Source: a virus. From it: DNA of 46,890 nucleotides. Numbering within the stretch: position 1 is the stretch's first letter; every line of letters starts with the position of its first letter. The translations under genes were made by a program, and so were the position numbers. Below, piece after piece: positions 39,268-46,594 of this stretch. The DNA lies in IMG/VR virus record IMGVR_UViG_3300012683_000005, positions 1-46,890 of that record; one strand, given 5' to 3'. The notes beneath the pieces were generated by a model, which did not search any database, was not told where the DNA came from, and was given only the letters and a program-made list of their open reading frames with translations.

Positions 39268-39443
39268 TGGACACAAAGACGAACGCATTTATCAACGTTC
39301 TGGCGCAACAGCGCAATCAGGCTCTCGATGCGGTGGCATCAACGCTGGCAGACCTAGCTGTTGTCAGGGAAGAACTCAACGCGGCCAAGGCAAGGATCAT
39401 TGAACTTGAGAAGCCACCCGAGACACCGCTTGCAGGCGCATAA
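39267..39443 (+). CDS. Small coiled-coil protein, 58 aa
   Basis: Short ORF starting at the overlap TAATG with the fibre gene. Sequence: TKTNAFINVLAQQRNQALDA, then LAVVREELNAAKARIIELEK, a clear charged helix. A fibre accessory or chaperone is possible. Function unknown. Confidence 0.65.
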   Translation: MDTKTNAFINVLAQQRNQALDAVASTLADLAVVREELNAAKARIIELEKPPETPLAGA

Positions 39444-39473
39444 TGGGAGCAACTTTAGCGAGGTTCATATGAG

Positions 39474-39755
39474 ATGGAAAATAACGGAAACGGTTTCAAA
39501 CGCATCGGTGGTGCGGTTGGCATCATTGCCGCTTTGGGTGGGTCTGGAAGCTGGGTCATAAATAAGTTCGATGATATCAATCGAACCTTCGCCGCTCGTA
39601 ACGAACGCATTACCGTGCTGGAATACAAGCTCGAAGCGATGGAGAAGTACGTCAACTCCAAAAGTGAGGACCGTTATACTGGCAAGGACGCCACTCGGGA
39701 TAAGGCTGATCTGATGCGGCGCATTGAAGAACTTGAGAAAAGGAGAAATAAATGA
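39474..39755 (+). CDS. Membrane-anchored coiled-coil protein of lysis region, 93 aa
   Basis: Residues about 12-28 are a hydrophobic segment (GGAVGIIAALGGSGSWVI), followed by a basic and then acidic helix (RNERITVLEYKLEAMEKYVN). Topology resembles small phage lysis accessory or holin-like proteins. ATG at 39474 is in frame; a nearby ATG at 39470 is in another frame. Stop overlaps the next ATG. Confidence 0.62.
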   Translation: MENNGNGFKRIGGAVGIIAALGGSGSWVINKFDDINRTFAARNERITVLEYKLEAMEKYVNSKSEDRYTGKDATRDKADLMRRIEELEKRRNK

Positions 39756-40012
39756 AAGCATCAATAGGAAGAATTGTAATTGTTCGCACGATTCAGGATT
39801 TCAATGGTTCACACTTCCATCCGGGGATCATTACTCGCGCATGGAGCGATACGATGGTCAATGTCAAGGTGCTGCCTGATTGCGGAGCGCCGTTCGATTC
39901 AACGAGCGTCACCCTGTATGCCACGCAGGCTGAAGGAGAGGCGGCTGGACTCTCCGTCTTTGCGCACTGGCCGGTTATCGTTCCAGCTTCCGGCCCCGGC
40001 GAAGAACGTTGA
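39752..40012 (+). CDS. Small beta-rich protein, 86 aa
   Basis: KASIGRIVIVRTIQDFNGSH and GIITRAWSDTMVNVKVLPDC form strands as in small SH3-like phage proteins that I have seen near lysis genes. No named family. Overlaps on both sides. Confidence 0.65.
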   Translation: MKASIGRIVIVRTIQDFNGSHFHPGIITRAWSDTMVNVKVLPDCGAPFDSTSVTLYATQAEGEAAGLSVFAHWPVIVPASGPGEER

Positions 40013-40389
40013 GATGGTTAGCGTCACTCCTTCTTGTAAGCGTATTCGTTCGCTTCTGCGGAGCGCTGACGCTATCGAAGTTTGGCGGCTATTCATGGCA
40101 AGCATGGTTCTACATCCTAGGTGGTTACTGGGAAGCCATGCTCTGCGGATTGCTGCTCACGTTCGTGCGGGACTATTTCGCCCGTGCGGCGCTGTGGATC
40201 GGCATTGCAGAGGGTGTAAAGAACTCAACATGCCGACTGCTGATAAACGACATCATGCTAGTCCCGAAAGACCAGGACTTGTGCGATTACGTTTCTGGCT
40301 TCCAAACTGCCGCACCTTTCACTGGCCTATACCTTTTCATCATTCTCGTGGCGATGGGACAGCACTGGCTGTGGGGTTCGCGTTCGTGA
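40009..40389 (+). CDS. Multi-pass membrane protein, 126 aa
   Basis: TTG start at 40009 overlaps the preceding stop. Three hydrophobic segments: RWLASLLLVSVFVRFCGAL, YILGGYWEAMLCGLLLTFV, and GLYLFIILVAMGQHWLWG. The middle has a soluble loop (EGVKNSTCRLLINDIMLVPK). Location in the lysis region suggests a holin-related or inner-membrane protein. No family recognised. Confidence 0.6.
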   Translation: MRWLASLLLVSVFVRFCGALTLSKFGGYSWQAWFYILGGYWEAMLCGLLLTFVRDYFARAALWIGIAEGVKNSTCRLLINDIMLVPKDQDLCDYVSGFQTAAPFTGLYLFIILVAMGQHWLWGSRS

Positions 40390-40493
40390 TCGGCGGGCAG
40401 GAGATATGCCATCTGGCAAGCCCGTTGGCCTCAATCCTCGTAATGGTCGCTGCCTGTTGCGCCGGGTGGGTGGCCTATGGTCAAGGAGCGTGA
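40386..40493 (+). CDS. Tiny membrane protein, 35 aa
   Basis: GTG at 40386 overlaps the previous stop (GTGA). The sequence ICHLASPLASILVMVAACCA with GWVAYGQGA is one hydrophobic helix. The stop lies in the next gene's start region. It may be a small lysis regulator; the coupling is the main evidence. Confidence 0.5.
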   Translation: MIGGQEICHLASPLASILVMVAACCAGWVAYGQGA

Positions 40494-40875
40494 TGCGATA
40501 CCGATTACGCAGAAGGACGGGATCTGGCCTCGCGCTGTCCGCATTCTGGAGAACGCATGGCAGGGCCGGTGGAACGATCATGAACGGCGCTTGCAAGCCG
40601 TAGAGCAGATCCAGGCCGATGACCTCACTTCGTGGCGCGGTACGGAAAGGAGACAGAGTGGAGTCGCATTCTCGGATGAACAGAGGCGTCAGATCAATGA
40701 TGCTGTGGCAACGACATTCGGAGCCCTTATCACTGGTGACGCTTTCAACGGGCGAGTTGATACTCGGATCAAGGAGAACAAAGGGCGCAGTGCTCTTACG
40801 TTCCTTATATGGCTGGGTATGGTCCTCGGTGGAGGCATCATCGGAGTGCTTATCACAAATTATTTCAAACACTAG
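40477..40875 (+). CDS. Tail-anchored membrane protein, 132 aa
   Basis: A soluble, charged N-terminal part (RILENAWQGRWNDHERRLQA) is followed at residues about 105-130 by one transmembrane helix (LTFLIWLGMVLGGGIIGVLI). Such C-terminal anchors occur in phage lysis or superinfection proteins. Function unknown. It overlaps the tiny gene before it. Confidence 0.65.
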   Translation: MVKERDAIPITQKDGIWPRAVRILENAWQGRWNDHERRLQAVEQIQADDLTSWRGTERRQSGVAFSDEQRRQINDAVATTFGALITGDAFNGRVDTRIKENKGRSALTFLIWLGMVLGGGIIGVLITNYFKH

Positions 40876-40888
40876 GACTGGAGCAAAC

Positions 40889-41113
40889 ATGAGACTCGCC
40901 ATCGCTCTACTCGCCTTCATCGCCCTGTCCGCGTTCGCAGCAGAGGATCCGAAAGATGCCAAGATCAGAAAGGACTGCGAGGCCAAGGGAGACGCCGCCG
41001 TAGCCAAGGCGACGGTTAAATCCCCCGTCGATGTCGTGCACATCAAGAACGATGAAGTTGCCAAATGCCTGCGCGCTGCGGGCAAGGCAACCGGGCCTAT
41101 CCGTGCGAAATGA
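40889..41113 (+). CDS. Small exported protein, 74 aa
   Basis: Signal peptide MRLAIALLAFIALSAFAAED with likely cleavage after AFA. The mature about 56 residues are Lys-rich with two cysteines (Cys30, Cys60) that could form one disulfide. GGAG precedes the ATG at 40889. It may act in the periplasm during lysis or exclusion. No family recognised. Confidence 0.7.
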   Translation: MRLAIALLAFIALSAFAAEDPKDAKIRKDCEAKGDAAVAKATVKSPVDVVHIKNDEVAKCLRAAGKATGPIRAK

Positions 41114-41349
41114 CCGATTTCTACCTGCCGAGAAAAGCGCGCAGCGATACACGCCCTTACAAGCTGACGCGGTTTCAGGTGGACATCTTGCAAAGATTGG
41201 CTAATGGCGAGCGCTTCAAGCAGATGACTACGCCCAAGTGCGACATAGCACGCATCGGGCAAATGGCGTATGAGATTCGCACGAAGATGGGCGCTGAGAC
41301 TACCGTGGAAGCGGTTGCCATAGCGCTACGCATAGGGATAATCGAATGA
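41110..41349 (+). CDS. LuxR/GerE-type HTH protein, 79 aa
   Basis: Residues 19-79 match the GerE-type HTH: LTRFQVDILQRLANGERFKQ, then IARIGQMAYEIRTKMGAETT and VEAVAIALRIGII, which parallels the LuxR pattern LT-x-x-E-x-x-VL-x-x-x-A-x-G ... V-x-x-H ... A. It lacks any receiver or ligand domain. ATG at 41110 overlaps the preceding stop. A regulator within a lysis cassette is uncommon; it may time lysis. Confidence 0.75.
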   Translation: MTDFYLPRKARSDTRPYKLTRFQVDILQRLANGERFKQMTTPKCDIARIGQMAYEIRTKMGAETTVEAVAIALRIGIIE

Positions 41350-41798
41350 ATTTAGCCGATATCCGTGACCAATTAATCCGCGACGAGGGGTTGCGATTGA
41401 AGCCATATACGGATACATCGGGGAAACTGACTATCGGCATTGGCAGGAATCTCACAGACAAGGGAATTTCGCGTGCTGAAGCGATTGCGCTTCTGGACAA
41501 TGACATTGCGGAACACTCAGCATTACTCGATAAGTACCTCCCTTGGTGGGGACAACTTGATGATGCGCGGTCCACGGCTCTACTGAACATGGCATTCAAT
41601 ATGGGAGTCGGACCCTCGGATGAACAACCTACGGGGAAGCTGCTCAATTTCCACGATACCCTCAAGGCATTTCAGGGTGGCGACTATAATGTTGTAGCGA
41701 ATCATCTTTCCGTTTCCTTGTGGGCGAAGCAAGTTGGGGAAAGAGCTACGAGAATTATCGCCACGATCCGAGGTAACTCTACAGGAGATATCGCATGA
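41346..41798 (+). CDS. Endolysin, T4-type lysozyme (GH24), 150 aa
   Basis: Muramidase cleaving peptidoglycan. The catalytic triad spacing E-x8-D-x5-T is exact: Glu14, Asp23, Thr29 (IRDEGLRLKPYTDTSGKLTI). LLNMAFNMGVG and the C-terminal VGERATRIIATIRG are family features. No signal peptide, so it needs a holin for release. ATG overlaps the previous stop; the end overlaps the holin-type gene. Confidence 0.95.
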   Translation: MNLADIRDQLIRDEGLRLKPYTDTSGKLTIGIGRNLTDKGISRAEAIALLDNDIAEHSALLDKYLPWWGQLDDARSTALLNMAFNMGVGPSDEQPTGKLLNFHDTLKAFQGGDYNVVANHLSVSLWAKQVGERATRIIATIRGNSTGDIA

Positions 41799-42019
41799 TA
41801 AAGCTCGTTGACGACGTAAAATCCGCATGGCGATGGTTCTCAACATGGCTGATAGCCGTGTCCGGAACGCTCATTATCGCCTACGAGAATTTCCCGCAGC
41901 TCAAGGAGTATGTGCCGGACAAGTGGTTCCATACCATCATGGGGATCATGCTCGCGCTGATCTTCCTCGGACGCATCGTCAAGCAGGCTCCTCCCGTCCC
42001 TCCTGCGGTCCAGCCCTGA
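41795..42019 (+). CDS. Holin, two transmembrane segments, 74 aa
   Basis: Two hydrophobic helices (FSTWLIAVSGTLIIAY and TIMGIMLALIFLGRIV) with a short loop NFPQLKEYVPDKWF and a Pro-rich basic tail, as in small phage holins. It lies immediately after the endolysin with overlaps both sides. Confidence 0.82.
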   Translation: MIKLVDDVKSAWRWFSTWLIAVSGTLIIAYENFPQLKEYVPDKWFHTIMGIMLALIFLGRIVKQAPPVPPAVQP

Positions 42020-42450
42020 TGGATCTGGCCGGCCTAGGCTCTCTCTTTGATTTCGGCGGGAAGCTGATTGATAGGCTTATTCCCGACCCCACCAAGAAGG
42101 CAGAAGCGGCCCTAGAACTGGCGAAACTCCAGCAATCCGGGGACCTAGCCAAACTCGCCGCAGAAACGGACCTACTCAAGGGGCAACTCGACATCAACAA
42201 GATCGAGGCTGCTTCGACCAATTGGTTCGTGGCTGGATGGAGACCTTGCATCGGCTGGATATGCGGTTTGGCCTTGGGTTATGTGGCTGTAATCGACCCC
42301 ATAGCACGCTTCATTGCCCTCACGATGGGCTACAAGGGCCTATTTCCGGTGATTGATACCTCCATCACCATGCAAGTGCTCCTAGGGCTTCTAGGGCTCG
42401 GAGCCATGAGAACCGTGGAGAAGGTCAAGGGAGCAGAAGGTAACCGATGA
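42019..42450 (+). CDS. Phage holin-like (3TM family type), 143 aa
   Basis: N-terminal amphipathic part (GKLIDRLIPDPTKKAEAALE, then LAKLQQSGDLAKLAAETDLL), then WRPCIGWICGLALGYVAVID and FPVIDTSITMQVLLGLLGLG as membrane helices. This arrangement matches the 3TM phage holin family. A second holin-type gene beside the 74-aa one may modulate timing. Confidence 0.85.
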   Translation: MDLAGLGSLFDFGGKLIDRLIPDPTKKAEAALELAKLQQSGDLAKLAAETDLLKGQLDINKIEAASTNWFVAGWRPCIGWICGLALGYVAVIDPIARFIALTMGYKGLFPVIDTSITMQVLLGLLGLGAMRTVEKVKGAEGNR

Positions 42451-42472
42451 TGCCAATTTTGGCAGTAACGCC

Positions 42473-42676
42473 CTGAGCAAACCCGGCCCCAAGCGTTCAG
42501 GTCTTGGACCGTGCGGTCATTGCGGAAACTGGATGCCCCCGGCACGATGGATCGAAAGGATGCCCCATGCGCTTAACGAGCTTGTTTGCCCTCGCTGCTA
42601 TAGTAGGCACATGGACAGGGAACGCAGGGGCCGAGCCGCTTGCCTCAGTCAACAACCTGAACCCGCTAACGTCTAG
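42473..42676 (+). CDS. Possible zinc-ribbon ORF lacking a normal start
   Basis: A frame open from 42410 to the TAG at 42674 encodes GPCGHCGNWMPPARWIERMP and then ALNELVCPRCYSRH, a convincing C-x2-C ... C-x2-C ribbon. It has no ATG, GTG or TTG before the first Cys pair; CTG at 42473 is the nearest option. It overlaps the first 110 bases of the FN3 gene. It may be a remnant, a frameshift product of the holin gene, or chance. Confidence 0.3.
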   Translation: MSKPGPKRSGLGPCGHCGNWMPPARWIERMPHALNELVCPRCYSRHMDRERRGRAACLSQQPEPANV

Positions 42677-43610
42677 CGCCAAGTTCGAGGCACGGATCGC
42701 ACCGCTAGACGCAAGCGGCAATCCCATCGACGCGCTCAGGGTACAGGCTGCGTGGACATTCCAGCAGCAGAGCATCACGGCCACGATCCCCGCCTCGAGC
42801 ACGCCATACACCTTTACTGGCGTCGAGATCCTGTACTCGGTATATGCGGGCACAGGGATAAAGCCGAAATACTCAGGCGGCTTCACCCAAGCGCAGGCGA
42901 GCAGGAGCGTCCCGGCGGGCATCCCCCTCCTTTGCGTCTATACCGCCCCGATCCTGACGGATGGGGACCTGACCTGCACGCCGACCCCTGATGCTGTTCC
43001 TCCGAGCGTCCCTGGCCCACTCCTCGCAAGCGTGGCAGGCATCAGCACGATCAACCTCATCTGGGGCGTGGCGACAGACAATGTGGGCGTGACGGGGTAC
43101 GGCGTAGAGCGCTGCCTCGGGGGTGCGTGCACGGCAGCCTTTGCGCTGATCGGCAACACCGCGGGCGCGGCTTACAGCGACTCGGGGCTAGCCTCTGGGC
43201 AGGCGTACACCTACCGGGTGAGGGCGAACGATGCGGCCAACAACTTCGGGCCGTACTCCAACCTTGCGAGCGCGACAACGCTGGTCCCACCGCCTCCGCC
43301 GCCACCCCCTCCGGTCTGTGTCCGCATCCCGCCCGTGTCGCCTACGGCAGGAGAGGTGCTCGACTTCACCGCGAAGATGACCGACAGCTCGGGGGCCGTG
43401 TGGACGATAGCGCCGCGCGTGCTCGGCTCGGATACCGCTGTAGGTCAGGTCACACTCAAACGTAACGGCGTGACCCAGTTCGGCGGGATCGAGTACGCGT
43501 ATATCAAGGGTACGTCACCCGTCTGCGTCGCTGACTTCAAGAGCGGGCCCGGAGTTTCGTGTTGGAACGGGACTGGATGGGGCTTCGTGGGGGGCGCGGC
43601 GGGGTGCTAG
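42567..43610 (+). CDS. Exported fibronectin type III protein, 347 aa
   Basis: Signal peptide MRLTSLFALAAIVGTWTGNA (cleavage near GNAGA). Residues about 25-145 form an unassigned beta domain. Residues about 148-245 form an FN3 domain (INLIWGVATDNVGVTGYGVE, then YSDSGLASGQAYTYRVRAND). A polyproline linker (VPPPPPPPPPV) follows, then a C-terminal beta domain. AAAGGA precedes the ATG at 42567. An exported FN3 protein after lysis genes is odd for a virion part; it may act at the host surface or be a moron-type gene. The gene ends in a 4-base tail-to-tail overlap with the leftward operon. Confidence 0.8.
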   Translation: MRLTSLFALAAIVGTWTGNAGAEPLASVNNLNPLTSSAKFEARIAPLDASGNPIDALRVQAAWTFQQQSITATIPASSTPYTFTGVEILYSVYAGTGIKPKYSGGFTQAQASRSVPAGIPLLCVYTAPILTDGDLTCTPTPDAVPPSVPGPLLASVAGISTINLIWGVATDNVGVTGYGVERCLGGACTAAFALIGNTAGAAYSDSGLASGQAYTYRVRANDAANNFGPYSNLASATTLVPPPPPPPPPVCVRIPPVSPTAGEVLDFTAKMTDSSGAVWTIAPRVLGSDTAVGQVTLKRNGVTQFGGIEYAYIKGTSPVCVADFKSGPGVSCWNGTGWGFVGGAAGC

Positions 43611-43897
43611 GCTGATTGCATCTTCGCCACGCATTCGACGATGGCGCGGTTGAGGTCGGCATTCAGGACACAGAGATTATAAGTGAACGCGCTGCGTTCT
43701 CCGGCAGCATTAGCAGCCCCGATGCACAGATCAAACCTCTTCACCAGCGCCATTGCCTGCGTGTCGTCCTCAAGGGGACGATAGATATCAGACCCGCGCG
43801 CAGTTTCGATGCAGACTGGCAAGCTGGTATCGTCTGGATAAACGAGCTTGAACCCCATTGCCCGCGCGCACGCCTTCACCATCTCAAGATCACTCAC
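43607..43897 (-). CDS. Phage protein of leftward operon (MALVKRF type), 96 aa
   Basis: GTG at 43897 follows AGGAAGG and overlaps the preceding stop. Sequence: SDLEMVKACARAMGFKLVYP and PLEDDTQAMALVKRFDLCIG, a combination I know from phage early proteins of unknown function. Last gene of the leftward operon on the circular map; it meets the late operon tail to tail. Confidence 0.75.
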   Translation of the reverse strand: MSDLEMVKACARAMGFKLVYPDDTSLPVCIETARGSDIYRPLEDDTQAMALVKRFDLCIGAANAAGERSAFTYNLCVLNADLNRAIVECVAKMQSA

Positions 43898-44190
43898 ACC
43901 TTCCTCCCATAAACAATCCTCGGCACCCTCACGCATTTGCGCACCCATACGCTCTTGATGATCGCCCCGGAGGAGTCGCGCTCATCGAAGCGCATTGCGA
44001 GAGTGAAGCCGGTTTGACAGAGTGGGTGCAGCAGCGTGAAGGGTGCTGCGACCGCAGGCGTTGCAATCCTGTCCTCGGGCGAGCGTGCCGATAGCGGCTG
44101 TCCAGCACCGTGGCTTACAGGCATCTGCGTCGCAGCATTGACATTCTCGCACATCAGCGCGAGGAGGAGGAGGAGGAGTCTAATCTGCAT
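43894..44190 (-). CDS. Small exported protein, 98 aa
   Basis: MQIRLLLLLLALMCENVNAA is a signal peptide with likely cleavage at VNA. The mature part (FTLLHPLCQTGFTLAMRFDE, GAIIKSVWVRKCVRV) is beta-rich with two cysteines. ATG at 44190 overlaps the preceding stop; a TTG at 44202 is less likely. Exported protein in an early operon could affect the cell envelope. Function unknown. Confidence 0.65.
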   Translation of the reverse strand: MQIRLLLLLLALMCENVNAATQMPVSHGAGQPLSARSPEDRIATPAVAAPFTLLHPLCQTGFTLAMRFDERDSSGAIIKSVWVRKCVRVPRIVYGRKV

Positions 44191-44536
44191 ATTCGAATTC
44201 AATTCTCGTCACTAGCCAATTCGGCTGGCAGGGGCGATTGACGACGCAGAAATGAGCAACGAAGTCGAGAGGATTTAGCCCTGGATATCCTTCCTTCGTA
44301 CATTCGCTAGCACCGTATCCAGTTTCGTATAAGCGCATTAGAGGTTCGCGCCGAACGTCAAGGACCAAGATTTCTCGGATGGCCTTCATCTTCTCACCCT
44401 TCTTCAGACCTTGACCTTTCTCTACGCCGCGCAGCATCGTCCCAGGTTTTAACCATTCCCAGCCCAGTCGTCGAGTGACTGTCTTGGTGCCTGCGCGCAC
44501 CTGATCCTTCGTCATCATGAAACTGATGTTTCTCAC
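44180..44536 (-). CDS. ASCH-domain-like protein, 118 aa
   Basis: The pattern ISFMMTKDQVRAGTKTVTRR, then LGWEWLKPGTMLRGVEKGQG and a later VVNRPCQPNWLVTRIEFEY is typical of phage ASCH-like (PUA-related) domains, which are thought to bind RNA. GTG at 44536 overlaps the preceding stop (GTGA). It overlaps the next gene. RNA or nucleotide binding is family inference. Confidence 0.75.
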   Translation of the reverse strand: MRNISFMMTKDQVRAGTKTVTRRLGWEWLKPGTMLRGVEKGQGLKKGEKMKAIREILVLDVRREPLMRLYETGYGASECTKEGYPGLNPLDFVAHFCVVNRPCQPNWLVTRIEFEYAD

Positions 44537-44655
44537 GTCATCATCAACCCAAGAATACACGCCGCCGCAATGAAGCACAGCGCGAGCTTAGACTGCCAAC
44601 GCGTAGAGGACAGCCGAGCTAGGCGTTCTCGCGCGGAAATGGCGTCGTTGGTCAT
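44533..44655 (-). CDS. Small membrane protein, 40 aa
   Basis: A short basic helix (NDAISARERLARLSSTRWQS) then one transmembrane helix (LALCFIAAACILGLMM). ATG at 44655 overlaps the stop before it and its stop overlaps the ASCH gene. Coupling and membrane pattern are the evidence. Confidence 0.55.
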   Translation of the reverse strand: MTNDAISARERLARLSSTRWQSKLALCFIAAACILGLMMT

Positions 44656-44747
44656 GCGCGGTCCTTTTCCGAGGCCGCCAAGCAGAACAAGATTGGCAAT
44701 CCCATTACCAAGGAAAACAGTATGATGAAATAAATTGTTATAGTCAT
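44652..44747 (-). CDS. Tiny membrane protein, 31 aa
   Basis: TITIYFIILFSLVMGLPILF, then a charged end (ASEKDRA), forms one membrane helix. GGAGAGG lies before the ATG at 44747. The stop overlaps the next start. Confidence 0.5.
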   Translation of the reverse strand: MTITIYFIILFSLVMGLPILFCLAASEKDRA

Positions 44748-44769
44748 CACGCCTCTCCAATGGCGTCGG

Positions 44770-45135
44770 TCATGGGCGGGACTTGAGAGCTGCGTCGATG
44801 GCATCGTCAGTTCTGAGCGATTCCTGCTCGTCTGGTGTAGGATTGCCGTCAGCAACTAACCGCTCAACATCCTCGATTGCGAGCAGATTGCGAATGAACC
44901 AATATCTCGCCGCGTCCTTCTCCATCGCTCGTGTCTCCGGCGTAGAAGGCGCATGTCCGTGAGCCGCTAATGTGGCCTTAAGTGCGATGTTCTCCTCCTG
45001 CGACTGGGCGAGGCGGCGTTCGAGGGAGCGGGCATGTTCTTTGTATTCACGGCACCAATAGCGTGTTTCTGCCACGGTATGATGTCTTTCGCCTTTAGCA
45101 AGCGCATCCGTCTCCGGCGTATCTGACTCTGTCAT
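44770..45135 (-). CDS. Conserved-type phage protein, coiled coil plus DAARYWF motif, 121 aa
   Basis: ETDALAKGERH at the start, a coiled coil (EHARSLERRLAQSQEENIAL) and EKDAARYWFIRNLLAIEDVE are common in small phage proteins of unknown function. ATG at 45135 overlaps the preceding stop. The first 35 residues may contain a small domain with one Cys. Confidence 0.72.
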   Translation of the reverse strand: MTESDTPETDALAKGERHHTVAETRYWCREYKEHARSLERRLAQSQEENIALKATLAAHGHAPSTPETRAMEKDAARYWFIRNLLAIEDVERLVADGNPTPDEQESLRTDDAIDAALKSRP

Positions 45136-45671
45136 GGCTTCCTCCCTTCGGCTTCGGCGGCGGCGGCAAGCACTTCGCCCAGCTTCCTGAGCGCGATTAC
45201 TAATACTTGGCGTTCGTTGTCGGTGAACTGAATTGGCTGCGCTATGCCGAAGCGATTATTAAACTGAGAGAGGAAGCGATCCACCATCTTGTCCAGTGTC
45301 GGCCTACCCTCCGCCACCCTAGCGGGCGCGTGCTGGAGGGCGCGGATGGCTGCGGCGCGATTGCGTAGTTCATTCTGACAAGGCCACCCGTAGGAATTAC
45401 TCTCACACACCTTCGCTGCCTCCTCCAGCGCGGCAGACCTTGCTGCGAGCGCGTTAAGTTCAGCAATTCGTATCCTCGTATCCGCCTCCTCGCGCACAGA
45501 TTCGAGGGAGAGAGCGCGGGAATGGTCGTCCAGATAGGTCAACGCCATGTTTCCTATTTTTCTCTCAAAATCTGTTCGCGCATCCGCATAAGTCCAATAA
45601 CTGATGGAGTCACTCGTCAGCTTCATCTCCGCCTCCTTTCTCGTCAGTGCGTCATCGGCCATATTGGTCAT
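45132..45671 (-). CDS. Helical phage protein, 179 aa
   Basis: Mostly helical and charged (YLDDHSRALSLESVREEADT, then AARSAALEEAAKVCESNSYG) with two Cys (AKVCESNSYGWPCQNELRNR). The motif AALEEAAKVCE ... LRNRAAAIRAL is common in phage proteins of unknown function. ATG at 45671 has GGAG upstream and overlaps the stop before it. Confidence 0.72.
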   Translation of the reverse strand: MTNMADDALTRKEAEMKLTSDSISYWTYADARTDFERKIGNMALTYLDDHSRALSLESVREEADTRIRIAELNALAARSAALEEAAKVCESNSYGWPCQNELRNRAAAIRALQHAPARVAEGRPTLDKMVDRFLSQFNNRFGIAQPIQFTDNERQVLVIALRKLGEVLAAAAEAEGRKP

Positions 45672-45766
45672 GCGAGGTCTCCGTCGTCCGACCAGTAACT
45701 AAGTTCTTCGTCCGCCGCGTCCTCGGGGCTGTCTGTATAGTCATGCTCCCCAGCTCGGACGCACAT
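45668..45766 (-). CDS. Small acidic protein, 32 aa
   Basis: MCVRAGEHDYTDSPEDAADE, then LSYWSDDGDLA. The stop overlaps the next ATG. Very acidic composition suggests a DNA mimic or inhibitor, but this is only a guess from charge. An in-frame stop lies about 10 codons upstream, which limits the start. Confidence 0.5.
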   Translation of the reverse strand: MCVRAGEHDYTDSPEDAADEELSYWSDDGDLA

Positions 45767-45776
45767 CCAAGCGTCA

Positions 45777-45899
45777 TCAGGGTGGACCCCCGCGCTTTAC
45801 CATCTGCGCGACATATCGCCCCATCCAGGCTTCCTCCGCTGTCGGCATGGGCATCGGACCAGCGCCGCCACCTAGAACCGGAGGTTCGTCATCGGCCAT
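45777..45899 (-). CDS. Small protein, 40 aa
   Basis: Sequence ADDEPPVLGGGAGPMPMPTA followed by a helix with AWMGRYVAQMVKRG. The ATG at 45899 lies within the end of the preceding gene. It reads like a minimal helix with a flexible Pro/Gly N-terminus. Function unknown. Confidence 0.5.
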   Translation of the reverse strand: MADDEPPVLGGGAGPMPMPTAEEAWMGRYVAQMVKRGGPP

Positions 45900-46125
45900 C
45901 GGGGCGGGCTTTCAGTAGCAAGTCGTTGTGCAAGTCTTTCCATCCGAGTATCCAGAATGGAACGTACTCGCTGAATATGTTTGGTACGGCGTTCGCCGAG
46001 GCCAAGACATGATCTGGTAGTTCGTGTGTTTCTCCAGTAGGAATGCCGCCTATGGTCGTATTGATCTTCGTCCCCTTCGGAAGAGGCTTATTGTCCGCGA
46101 ACAGTTCCCATATCTCACGTTGCAT
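45889..46125 (-). CDS. Small phage protein, 78 aa
   Basis: ATG at 46125 has GGAGAAGAAGC before it and overlaps the preceding gene by 11 bases. Sequence: QREIWELFADNKPLPKGTKI, then GGIPTGETHELPDHVLASAN, then a C-terminal helix. No family recognised. An N-terminal extension to 46224 is a shadow of the upstream gene. Confidence 0.6.
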   Translation of the reverse strand: MQREIWELFADNKPLPKGTKINTTIGGIPTGETHELPDHVLASANAVPNIFSEYVPFWILGWKDLHNDLLLKARPDGR

Positions 46126-46312
46126 GCTTCTTCTCCCTCTTGTCCTTCGCTGCGGCGTGGGCGGCGCAGGCGGCTTCAAGCTTGCGGGCGAGGAGATGGT
46201 TATTGACGATATTACCCTCTCCAAAGAAGAAACCGCCCGATACCTTGAACCATCTCATCGCCGCCCGCTCCATCCTCTGCAGCGTGCTCTGGCTCTTGCG
46301 GGGAGAGGTCAT
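46115..46312 (-). CDS. Small basic protein, 65 aa
   Basis: MTSPRKSQSTLQRMERAAMR, then WFKVSGGFFFGEGNIVNNHL, and a Lys/Ala helix at the end (HAAAKDKREKKHAT). ATG at 46312 overlaps the previous stop (ATGA). Function unknown. Confidence 0.6.
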   Translation of the reverse strand: MTSPRKSQSTLQRMERAAMRWFKVSGGFFFGEGNIVNNHLLARKLEAACAAHAAAKDKREKKHAT

Positions 46313-46575
46313 CTCGGCTCCTTCGCGCCAGGCGGGGTGGCTTTATCTCTGTCATATGCGCGACGAAGTGCGCTCTCAGTGGGCAAGTCGGCGAACTCTT
46401 TACCTTGGAAATCCTTTAGGCAATTATCGTGACCAAAGAGCGTCTGCGCGCAACCGTCGATGGTGAACGATTTGACTCTCTTTCCGAGCAGAATCTCTAG
46501 GAGAAACGGCTTTCCGCAAAGCGCGCATTCGCCAAGACTTCCGCCCAGTCCTGGCATTCCGAACCTGTCGCTCAC
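46309..46575 (-). CDS. Small zinc-binding protein, 88 aa
   Basis: GECALCGKPFLLEIL, then IDGCAQTLFGHDNCLKDFQG, give a C-x2-C ... H-x2-C zinc site. GTG at 46575 has AGGGAGGAG upstream at good distance; an upstream ATG at 46656 would overlap the previous gene by 60 bases. The stop overlaps the next start. Confidence 0.65.
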   Translation of the reverse strand: MSDRFGMPGLGGSLGECALCGKPFLLEILLGKRVKSFTIDGCAQTLFGHDNCLKDFQGKEFADLPTESALRRAYDRDKATPPGAKEPR

Positions 46576-46594
46576 CTCATCTCCTCCCTGTGCG

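Noticed and set aside
40327-41262. 311-residue minus-strand ORF in the lysis region
   Set aside because: It covers six coupled plus-strand genes with clear features; composition is typical of antisense translation.
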